Source: Bauldia sp. (GTDB lineage: Bacteria; Pseudomonadota; Alphaproteobacteria; Rhizobiales; Kaistiaceae). From it: DNA of 8,195 bases. Of the stretch, positions 1 through 6,848 are shown piece by piece. The notes under the pieces were generated by a model that worked only from the letters and a program-made list of their open reading frames with translations, made no database searches and had not been told where the DNA came from. The stretch covers positions 1 to 8,195 of the forward strand of contig JAGRKY010000216.1 of NCBI GenBank assembly GCA_020442095.1. The letters run 5' to 3'. Each line of letters starts with the position of its first letter. Within the stretch, counting starts at the first letter, position 1. The translations under genes and the position numbers were made by a program.

Positions 1-671
<671 letters not shown>

Positions 672-675
<4 letters not shown>

Positions 676-1118
676 GTAGATATCGCGGAAGGCCGATCCA
701 GATCCTTCTGGTCGAGGACAATCCCGCCGACGTGCGCCTGGCGATCGAGGGGCTCAAGGAAGCGAAAATCGCGAACGAGCTCCATCCCGTGACCGACGGA
801 GCCCAGGCGCTGGATTTCCTCTTTCACCGTGGCCGGTTCGCCAATTCCCCGACGCCCGATCTTGTCCTGCTTGATCTCAACCTGCCTGGAATCGACGGTC
901 GAACGGTCCTCAGGGAGATCAAGGACCACCCCAAGCTCAGGGTGATCCCGGTGGTCGTGATCACGTCGTCGGAAGCGGAATCGGACATCATCAAGTCCTA
1001 CGAGTCCCACGCGAATTGCTTCATCTCCAAGCCGATCGATTTCAACGGCTTCCTCAAGGTCGTCGACGCCATCGAGGATTTCTGGTTCTCGGTGGTGAGG
1101 CTGCCGCCGGCCGCCTGA
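672..1118 (+). CDS. CheY-like single-domain response regulator (Rcp1 type)
   Basis: This 148-residue protein is essentially one receiver domain with no output domain. Acidic pocket residues Glu15 and Asp16 lie in LLVEDNPAD; the phosphoacceptor is Asp68 in LLDLNLPG; Thr98 and Lys120 (in ISKPID) complete the active site. The VEDNPADVRL opening and overall length match the small regulators that accompany phytochrome-like kinases (Rcp1 group). I chose the ATG at 672 because it overlaps the kinase stop as ATGA and has an AGGAGA ribosome site at 660-665, six bases upstream; an in-frame start at 594 would lie deep inside the kinase. It probably receives phosphate from the upstream kinase and acts by protein-protein contact, or as a phosphate sink competing with the receiver of the next gene. 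Partner and output are inference. Confidence 0.94.
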
Positions 1119-1134
1119 CGGGGATCGGTGCATC

Positions 1135-2934
1135 ATGTTTTCCGAAAACACCAGCCGCGACGGGCTTTCGGTTCTCCTCATCGAAGACAATCCGGGGGAT
1201 CGCCGCCTGACCGAGATCGCCCTCGCCGAGGCGGCGAGCGATGCCGAGTTGTCCTGCCGGGTCCAATCCTCCGGCACCCTCGCCGAAGGGCTCGCGCAAC
1301 TGGCCGATTCCGACTCGCCGGTCGATGCCGTGCTCCTCGATATCGGATTGCCGGATGCCGTCGGCCTTGATGGCCTGCAGGCAATCAGGAGCGGCTATCC
1401 CGACCTGCCGGTCGTCGTCCTCACCGGCCACTCCGATGTCGACATGGCGACCAGGGCGCTGAATGTCGGCGCCTCCGACTATCTCGAGAAGGGAGAAGTC
1501 CGGCCGCGGCCGCTCCTGCGCGCGATTCGCTACGCCATCGAGCGCAAGCGGAGCGAGCGCGAACTGGTGCGCCTCGCCAACACAGACCCCCTGACCCAGC
1601 TGCTCAATCGCCGCGCCTTCTTCGACATTCTCGAGCGGGCATTGGCGGATGCACGGCGGACCGACCTGACCTGTGCGCTGCTGATCGTCGACGTCGACGA
1701 CTTCAAGGAAGTCAACGACATGTTCGGCCATCAGACGGGAGACGAGCTGCTCATCCACATCGCCCAGAAGGTGAAGGGCGAGTTGCGCGAGACGGATGTC
1801 GTCGCGCGGCTCGGCGGCGACGAATTCGCGATTCTCGCGACCTATCTGAAGTCGCCCGACGCGGCGATCCAGATTGCCGAGAAGATCGTCATGACGGTCG
1901 GATCGATCTCCAACCTCGACGGCAAGGCCATCGAGACCGGCGCCAGCGTCGGCATCGCGGTGCTTTCGGTGGACGAGGTGGACGCGACCGCCTTCGCCCG
2001 GCAAGCCGACGTTGCCCTCTACAAATCAAAGGCCAACGGCAAGGGGGCGGTGAATTTCTACGACGCCGAGATGGATGCGCGGATCAAGGCCTCGCACGAA
2101 TTGAGGCGGCGCATCCCGGTCGACATCGCCGACGGGCGTTTCATTCCGCACTTCCAGCCGCTCGTCGATGCCAATACCCACACCGTCGTCAGTGCGGAGG
2201 CGCTGGCGCGCTGGCTGGACAAGGACGGCAATTTCATTCCGCCGGCCGAATTCATCCCGCTGGCGGAGGAAGCCGGCCTGATCAGCGCCCTCGCCGACGC
2301 CATTTTCGAGAATGCCTGCATCAACCTGCGTCAGTGGATCGATGCCGGATTGAAGGTCGTTCCGATCTCGATCAACATCTCGCCGCTGCAGTTCCGGGAT
2401 CCGTTCTTCGGCGTCTACTTCGTCGCCAAGATCGACCGGTTCGGGCTGGATCGATCGCTGTTCAACATCGAAGTGACCGAATCCCTGTTCATCAACAATT
2501 TCGACGTGACGCGCGAGAATCTCAACTACCTGAGGTCCTCCGGCATCGGCATCCACCTCGACGACTTCGGCACCGGCTATTCGTCGCTGTCCCTGCTCGT
2601 CGAGTTGCCGCTCGACGGGGTGAAGCTCGATCGTGCCTTCATTCGCCAGTTGAATGGTCATGACGGTTCCGAGGCGATCATCCAGGCGACCGTCGAACTC
2701 GGCCGGCGACTCCACTTCAAGGTGGTCGCCGAAGGCGTCGAGACCGAAGACCAGGCGGCGCTCCTGTCCGGCTACGGCGTCGATGTCCTCCAGGGATTCC
2801 TGTTCTCGAAGCCGGTCGGCGCGGAAGCCTTCGAAGCGATGCTCGATTCCGCGGACGCGCCGATCGAGGGCGCCGTCGGCCAGGCGACGATGGCGGCCCG
2901 CAAGGTCGCCGGCGGCGGGCGGATGGCATTCTGA
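1135..2934 (+). CDS. Receiver-GGDEF-EAL protein (diguanylate cyclase/phosphodiesterase)
   Basis: This 599-residue cytosolic protein has three domains. The receiver (about 11-135) has Glu17/Asp18, phosphoacceptor Asp69 (LLDIGLPD), Thr97 and Lys119 (YLEKG). The GGDEF domain (about 145-310) has the intact signature RLGGDEF with GGDEF at 227-231, and RETD at 218-221, exactly five residues before it, which is the position of the inhibitory RxxD site. The EAL domain (about 322-572) has EALAR (355-359), Asn414, Glu446, the DDFGTGYSS loop (476-484), Lys497, Glu533 (AEGVET) and Gln553 (QGFLFSKP), the residues expected of an active phosphodiesterase. Both making and breaking cyclic-di-GMP therefore look possible, with phosphorylation of Asp69 as the probable switch. 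There are no membrane segments. It starts 16 bp after the response regulator, with a weak GGGGA site at 1120-1124, so it belongs to the same operon. The last about 25 residues are Ala/Gly-rich and probably disordered. Which activity dominates cannot be read from sequence. Confidence 0.96.
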   Translation: MFSENTSRDGLSVLLIEDNPGDRRLTEIALAEAASDAELSCRVQSSGTLAEGLAQLADSDSPVDAVLLDIGLPDAVGLDGLQAIRSGYPDLPVVVLTGHSDVDMATRALNVGASDYLEKGEVRPRPLLRAIRYAIERKRSERELVRLANTDPLTQLLNRRAFFDILERALADARRTDLTCALLIVDVDDFKEVNDMFGHQTGDELLIHIAQKVKGELRETDVVARLGGDEFAILATYLKSPDAAIQIAEKIVMTVGSISNLDGKAIETGASVGIAVLSVDEVDATAFARQADVALYKSKANGKGAVNFYDAEMDARIKASHELRRRIPVDIADGRFIPHFQPLVDANTHTVVSAEALARWLDKDGNFIPPAEFIPLAEEAGLISALADAIFENACINLRQWIDAGLKVVPISINISPLQFRDPFFGVYFVAKIDRFGLDRSLFNIEVTESLFINNFDVTRENLNYLRSSGIGIHLDDFGTGYSSLSLLVELPLDGVKLDRAFIRQLNGHDGSEAIIQATVELGRRLHFKVVAEGVETEDQAALLSGYGVDVLQGFLFSKPVGAEAFEAMLDSADAPIEGAVGQATMAARKVAGGGRMAF

Positions 2935-2945
2935 CCGGCCGCCCG
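2916..2945. terminator. Possible GC-rich hairpin at the convergent gene ends
   Basis: CGGGCGG at 2916-2922 is perfectly complementary to CCGCCCG at 2939-2945, giving a 7 bp stem around a 16-base loop that contains the stop codon of the GGDEF-EAL gene. The repeat lies at the junction of two convergent operons, where a bidirectional terminator would be expected. There is no T-run on either side, and short GC-rich inverted repeats arise easily by chance in this composition, so this is a weak call. Confidence 0.2.
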
Positions 2946-2947
2946 GA

Positions 2948-3916
2948 CTACCGGAGCACCGTGGCGTTCAGCCAGGCGGCCGCCGCGGCAATCGCCTGAC
3001 GTCCCTCGGGATGGAGGGCGAGCGCCTCGACGAAGGCATGCGGCGCATGCGGGTGATGGTCGAGGCTGAGCGCGTTGCCGGCCTCGAAGAGTCGAACCGC
3101 CATCGCCAGGTTCTCGTCGCGCAGGACGTCGACGCCGGTCGTCACCAGCCTGACCGGCGGCAGGCCGGCAAGGTCGGCAAAAAGCGGTGACGCGAGCGGG
3201 TGGCGCCTAGCCTCGGGATCGGGGCAATACAGATCCCAGAACCAGGCCATGCGATCGCGCGACAGGGTCAGCGGCGGATCGCTGAAGGCCGCGTAGGACG
3301 GCGACTCGCAGGTGCCGTCATAGACCCCGTAGTTGAGGATGAGCGCGTCGACATTCGTCGCGCCGCTGTCGCGGAGCGCGATGGCGGTGCTGAGCGCGAG
3401 ATTCGCCCCGGCCGAATCGCCGGCGAGCGCGAGCGGCGCGATCAGGCCGAGCCGCGGCAGGTTCTGCCGGATCGTCTCGATCGCGGCGGTGCAGGCGGTG
3501 ACGATGCCGGGGAACCGGACCTCCGGCGCGCGCGGATAGGCGACGCCGATCACCGCCCAGCCGCTGGCCGCCGCATATTCCCGCATCAGCCGGTCGTGGG
3601 TGTCGTTGTCGAGAAGGGCCCAGCCGCCGCCATGGAAATAGACGAGGGTGGGCAGCGGTCCGGCGGCATGCGGATAGTAGACCCGAAGTCCGATCTCGCC
3701 CCGGGGCGTTTCGATCGCCTCCTCGACGACGGCGTCCATCGTCGCGCCGCCGTCCTTCCATTGCAGGCGTGCCTGGGCCGCCGCGGCGCGCATCTCCTCG
3801 ATGCCCGCTTCCGTGGGCGCCTGCGCCGGGCTGGTCGGCCCGACCGCCTCGAGGAATGGCAGATAGGCGCTGTCCAGCGCGCGCGGTCCGGTCGGTGGCG
3901 TCGTCGTATCGGTCAT
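2948..3916 (-). CDS. Alpha/beta hydrolase, HSL (family IV) esterase type
   Basis: This 322-residue protein shows the hormone-sensitive-lipase hallmarks. The oxyanion-hole motif HGGGW is at 95-99 (in YFHGGGWALLDNDTHD). The nucleophile elbow GDSAG is at 166-170, with Ser168. The acid is probably Asp263 in GVDVLRDE, and the catalytic His is His293 in HAPHAF. Length is normal for the family. There is no signal peptide, so it should act in the cytoplasm on a carboxylic ester or lactone of a small molecule. The ATG overlaps the stop of the dehydrogenase gene (ATGA at 3916-3913) and has no convincing ribosome site of its own, which points to translational coupling. The frame stays open far upstream inside the dehydrogenase gene, but that part has no family similarity and was excluded. 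As the last gene of the catabolic operon it may remove acyl groups from the imported compound; substrate unknown. Confidence 0.93.
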   Translation of the reverse strand: MTDTTTPPTGPRALDSAYLPFLEAVGPTSPAQAPTEAGIEEMRAAAAQARLQWKDGGATMDAVVEEAIETPRGEIGLRVYYPHAAGPLPTLVYFHGGGWALLDNDTHDRLMREYAAASGWAVIGVAYPRAPEVRFPGIVTACTAAIETIRQNLPRLGLIAPLALAGDSAGANLALSTAIALRDSGATNVDALILNYGVYDGTCESPSYAAFSDPPLTLSRDRMAWFWDLYCPDPEARRHPLASPLFADLAGLPPVRLVTTGVDVLRDENLAMAVRLFEAGNALSLDHHPHAPHAFVEALALHPEGRQAIAAAAAWLNATVLR

Positions 3917-4989
3917 CGGGCGGGCAGCGCCGTCGTGTCGGCGCCCAGTGCCTTGCCTGAGGCGATGATGTCGTCGATCGTCGTCCCGGGAAGATAGATG
4001 CCGTCGCCGGACGCCGCCTCGAGGTCGGCTTCGATCTCGCCCGGCACGTAGAGCCGCGCCACCCCCTCCCGCCGTCCGGAGGCATGGACCTCGTCTATCA
4101 CCTTGTCGCTGCGCGCCTTGAAGCGATCGATATCCTCGAAGAAGGCGACGTTGATCGCCATGAAGAAATGCCCGTCCTCGCCGACCCTGGCGCCGTCCAC
4201 CATGTTGCCGGACTCGGTGCCATAGGCGGCGCCCGACAGGAGGCTCGACAGCATGCCGATGGCCATGCCGAGGCCGACGCCCTTGTGCTGGCCGATCGGC
4301 TGGATCAGGCCGGTGAGCGCCGCGCCGGCGTCGGTGGTCGGGTGGCCATCCGCGTCGAAGGCCCAGCCTTCCGGAATCGGGCTGCCCTTCTGGTGGTAGA
4401 CGCGGATCTTGCCGTGGGCGGTGGCGCCGAAGGCGAAGTCGAGGACGAAGGGGACGCCGGACGCCGTCGGCATGGCGATCGAGAGAGGATTGATGCCGAC
4501 GATCTTGTCCACCCCTCCCCAGGGCGCCATCGTCGGCAGCGCGTTGGTCCCGGCGATGCCGATCATGTCGGCCTGCGCCGCCATCAGCGTGTACCAGTCC
4601 ATGGCGCCGCAATGGTTCGAGCCGCGGACCGCGGCGAATGCGAGGCCGATCTCGCCGGCGCGCTCGATCGCCCGGCGCATCGCGAAGGTGCCGCCGATCT
4701 GGCCCATCGAATTGTCGCCGTCGATCACGATCGCCGCACCTCGGTCGGAGACAATCATCGGCCGGCCGCGTGGATCGACGCCGTCATGGGTCATCTTCTT
4801 GACGTAGTCGGGAACCCTGAGCACGCCGTGGGACAGGATGCCCCGCCGGTCCGATGCGACCAGCGATCCGGCGAGCAGCGCCGCATCCTCGTCGCTCATG
4901 CCGCAGGCGGCGAAGATGCCGGTGACCACCCGCTGCAACGTCACGGGATCGACGGCGCGGTCTCCGGGTCCTCTTGGATATATGGCCAT
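3913..4989 (-). CDS. Ldh2-family NAD(P)-dependent oxidoreductase (malate/lactate dehydrogenase type)
   Basis: This 358-residue protein belongs to the Ldh2/YlbC fold, which differs from the Rossmann-type lactate dehydrogenases. Members interconvert 2-keto and 2-hydroxy (or imino/amino) acids: malate, lactate, ureidoglycolate, 2,3-diketogulonate, sulfolactate. Visible signatures are ILSHGVLRVPDYV with SHG at 53-55 (catalytic His54), GSNHCG (124-128; His126), GINPLSIAMP (165-174), LDFAFG (183-188) and QHKGVGLGMAIGML (234-247). Length is typical. I chose the ATG at 4989 because GAGGAG lies seven bases upstream (plus-strand 4997-5002); a longer in-frame start at 5148 would intrude on the amidohydrolase gene and adds unrelated residues. 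It follows the amidohydrolase by 19 bp and overlaps the esterase by four bases. In this operon it probably oxidises or reduces a hydroxy/keto acid formed from the imported substrate. The exact reaction cannot be chosen from sequence. Confidence 0.93.
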   Translation of the reverse strand: MAIYPRGPGDRAVDPVTLQRVVTGIFAACGMSDEDAALLAGSLVASDRRGILSHGVLRVPDYVKKMTHDGVDPRGRPMIVSDRGAAIVIDGDNSMGQIGGTFAMRRAIERAGEIGLAFAAVRGSNHCGAMDWYTLMAAQADMIGIAGTNALPTMAPWGGVDKIVGINPLSIAMPTASGVPFVLDFAFGATAHGKIRVYHQKGSPIPEGWAFDADGHPTTDAGAALTGLIQPIGQHKGVGLGMAIGMLSSLLSGAAYGTESGNMVDGARVGEDGHFFMAINVAFFEDIDRFKARSDKVIDEVHASGRREGVARLYVPGEIEADLEAASGDGIYLPGTTIDDIIASGKALGADTTALPAR

Positions 4990-4996
4990 GGCGACG

Positions 4997-5002
4997 CTCC
5001 TC
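4997..5002 (-). promoter_or_regulatory. Ribosome binding site of the Ldh2-family gene
   Basis: GAGGAG on the minus strand, seven bases before the ATG at 4989. It lies in the 19 bp gap after the amidohydrolase stop and selects the short start over in-frame starts further upstream. Confidence 0.75.
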
Positions 5003-5008
5003 GGTCGG

Positions 5009-5866
5009 TCAGAGGCGGTAGAAGGCGATTGCGTTGTCGCGATAGAGCTTGCGGCGATCGGCCTCCGACGCCCCGGCAACCACCTTGTCGACGACGTCCA
5101 CCCAGCGCTTGTAGGGGGTGGCGAGCTCGGAGACCGGCCAGTCGCCACCGAACATCACCCGGTCGAAGCCGAAGCATTCGATGGTGTGCTCGATGTAGGG
5201 AATGACCTCCGCCTCGGTCCAGCGGTCGTGATGCGCCTCGGTGACGACGCCGGAGATCTTGCAGGCAACGTTGGGGAAGCCGGCGATCTCCTCGAGCTCC
5301 GACTTCCACGGCTCGACCAGGCCGTCGCGGATGCCGGGCTTGGCGATGTGATCGATGACGAAGTCGACGTCCGGGCAGCGGCGGACGAGCTCGATCGTAT
5401 CGGCGAGCTGCGGATGGAGGATGCAGATGTCGAAGGTGAAGCCGTATTCGGGCAGGAGCCGGACGGCGGCGACGAAATCGTCCTGCAGCGCCCAGCCCGG
5501 TTCGTCGAGGTGGCGCTCGATCAGCCGCCGGACGCCGCGGGCGATACCGATTTCGGCATAGGCCTCGAGATCGGCCCTGACCGCCTCGCCCTTTTCGAGC
5601 GGTATCGCCGCGACCATGCCGCGGACGAGTTCGGGCTCACTCTCGGCAAGCTTCGCCACCCAGCGCGCCTCCTCGAGGTGCCGGTCGGGCGCGACATCGA
5701 CCTCGACGAAGACCAGCATATCGACATCGACGCCCTCGGTCAGGCGGCGGAAGTCGTCGGGCAGATATGGCCGCTGCAGCTTCGGCGCGTTCTTCATCCA
5801 GGGGAAGTCGAGCACGCCCGGGTCGTAGAGGTGGACATGGGAGTCGACGATTGCGAAGTCAGGCAT
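5009..5866 (-). CDS. Amidohydrolase-2 family protein, probable sugar lactonase
   Basis: This 285-residue TIM-barrel hydrolase has the opening metal motif VDSHVHLYDP (His10, His12), then LHPQLAD (His151), DHIAKPG (172-178; His173), CKISGV (202-207) and the closing VMFGGDWPV with Asp242. This order is that of the predicted metal-dependent TIM-barrel group that contains L-fuconolactonase and L-rhamnono-1,4-lactonase; other members are 2-pyrone-4,6-dicarboxylate lactonase and 4-sulfomuconolactonase. A role in opening a sugar-acid lactone fits the preceding sugar transporter genes. There is no signal peptide, so the enzyme is cytosolic. The start at 5866 has GAGGAGA six bases upstream (plus-strand 5873-5879), and the gene begins 15 bp after the permease stop. 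Family is clear; lactonase specificity is inferred from family and context, and a decarboxylase-type relative (ACMSD group) is less likely. Confidence 0.9.
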   Translation of the reverse strand: MPDFAIVDSHVHLYDPGVLDFPWMKNAPKLQRPYLPDDFRRLTEGVDVDMLVFVEVDVAPDRHLEEARWVAKLAESEPELVRGMVAAIPLEKGEAVRADLEAYAEIGIARGVRRLIERHLDEPGWALQDDFVAAVRLLPEYGFTFDICILHPQLADTIELVRRCPDVDFVIDHIAKPGIRDGLVEPWKSELEEIAGFPNVACKISGVVTEAHHDRWTEAEVIPYIEHTIECFGFDRVMFGGDWPVSELATPYKRWVDVVDKVVAGASEADRRKLYRDNAIAFYRL

Positions 5867-5872
5867 GGATGG

Positions 5873-5879
5873 TCTCCTC
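5873..5879 (-). promoter_or_regulatory. Ribosome binding site of the amidohydrolase gene
   Basis: GAGGAGA on the minus strand, six bases before the ATG at 5866, within the short gap after the permease stop codon. It supports that ATG as the start. Confidence 0.7.
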
Positions 5880-5881
5880 GG

Positions 5882-6844
5882 TCATCGTTCCGTCGCGGCC
5901 CGGTCCCGCCGCCGCGCCGCGGTGACCGACAGGCCGACGGCGACGATCAGCATGAAGCCGTTGAACAGCGGCTCGACGAAGAAGGGCGCGCCGAGCTGGT
6001 TCAGCCCGGCGACGGTCACCGCCAGCACGGCGACGGCGACCAGCGTGCCCCAGACATTGGTGCGCCCGGGCTTGATCGCGGTCGCGCCGAGCAGCGCGCC
6101 GGTGAAGGCGGGGAGCAGGAATTCCTGGCCGACCGTGCTCTGGCCGACCCGTAGCTGCGCCTGCAGGACGAGCCCGGCAAAGGCCGCGACGAGGCCGCCG
6201 ATGATGAATGCGATGGTGACGTAATGCTGCGCCGAGATGCCGTTCAGCTCCGCGGCGCGCGGATTCTCGCCGAGCACATAGAGCTTCCTGCCGAAGGGCA
6301 GGTATTCGAAGACGATCCACAGCACGATGCCGATGACGATGACGTAGATCAGCGCCAGCGGCACCGGGCCGATGCGGCTGGAGATGGCGATGAATTCCGG
6401 CGCGAGCGCTCCGACCACCTGCCGGCCCTCGGTGTACCATTGCAGGATGCCGAGCAGCACCGAGCCGGTGCCGAGCGTCGCGATGAAGGAATTGATCTGG
6501 ACGCGGGTGACCAGCACGCCGTTGATGAAGCCGACGACGACGCCGATCGCCAGAACGATCAGGCAGGCGACCCACCACGGCAGGCCCTGCTGGGTCTGCA
6601 GGCCGATCGCCAGGATCTGCGAGATGCCGATGACGCCGGCGACCGACAGGTCGAACTGGTTGGCGGTCATCGGGATCATCACGGCGAGCGCGGCAAGCGC
6701 ATAGATCGAGCGGTTGTTGGCCAGCGAGGTGAAGGTGAACTGGGTCGGGAAGCTGTCCGGCCTCAACAGCGAGAAGAGGACGATCAGGCCGATCAGCAGG
6801 ATCAGCAGGCCCCAGCTCGAAACGATGCGTATCAGCGCATGCAT
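5882..6844 (-). CDS. Sugar ABC transporter permease, RbsC/AraH type (CUT2)
   Basis: This 320-residue, very hydrophobic protein has about nine to ten predicted membrane segments by eye, for example 11-27, 47-61, 67-82, 89-113, 123-137, 161-180, 208-231, 266-284 and 290-308. Family marks are the QFDLSVAGVIGIS segment (63-75), corresponding to the conserved DLSVG region of RbsC-like permeases, and GRKLYVLGENPRAAELNGI (185-203), the cytoplasmic loop that contacts the ATPase. Length is normal. A single permease gene is usual in this class, where it works as a homodimer. It forms the membrane channel for the ATPase encoded just upstream, whose stop is only 4 bp before this ATG. The ribosome site is weak (GGCGGAG at plus-strand 6857-6863, 12 bases away), consistent with coupling to the ATPase gene. 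Substrates of the family are mostly monosaccharides (ribose, xylose, rhamnose and similar) and sometimes autoinducer-2 or polyols; the one here is unknown. Confidence 0.95.
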   Translation of the reverse strand: MHALIRIVSSWGLLILLIGLIVLFSLLRPDSFPTQFTFTSLANNRSIYALAALAVMIPMTANQFDLSVAGVIGISQILAIGLQTQQGLPWWVACLIVLAIGVVVGFINGVLVTRVQINSFIATLGTGSVLLGILQWYTEGRQVVGALAPEFIAISSRIGPVPLALIYVIVIGIVLWIVFEYLPFGRKLYVLGENPRAAELNGISAQHYVTIAFIIGGLVAAFAGLVLQAQLRVGQSTVGQEFLLPAFTGALLGATAIKPGRTNVWGTLVAVAVLAVTVAGLNQLGAPFFVEPLFNGFMLIVAVGLSVTAARRRDRAATER

Positions 6845-6848
6845 GGCG

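Noticed and set aside
1054..2715. Minus-strand open frames (1054-2004 and 2026-2715) opposite the GGDEF-EAL gene
   Set aside because: They mirror the coding strand of a well-supported three-domain protein; composition is typical of GC-driven antisense frames.
3917..4612. N-terminal extension of the esterase frame by 232 codons into the dehydrogenase gene
   Set aside because: The extension is Arg/Gly/His-rich with no resemblance to esterases, and the ATGA overlap at 3916 gives the normal family length of 322 residues.
3200..5205. Two plus-strand open frames (3200-3997 and 4084-5205) opposite the esterase and dehydrogenase genes
   Set aside because: They are antisense to genes with clear catalytic motifs, have biased low-complexity composition, and show no family signature or good ribosome site.
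4838..6154. A 438-codon plus-strand open frame opposite the dehydrogenase, amidohydrolase and permease genes
   Set aside because: It runs across three gene boundaries of the minus-strand operon, is rich in Asp/Arg/Gly/Ala/Glu with no recognisable domain, and is explained by high third-position GC on the opposite strand.
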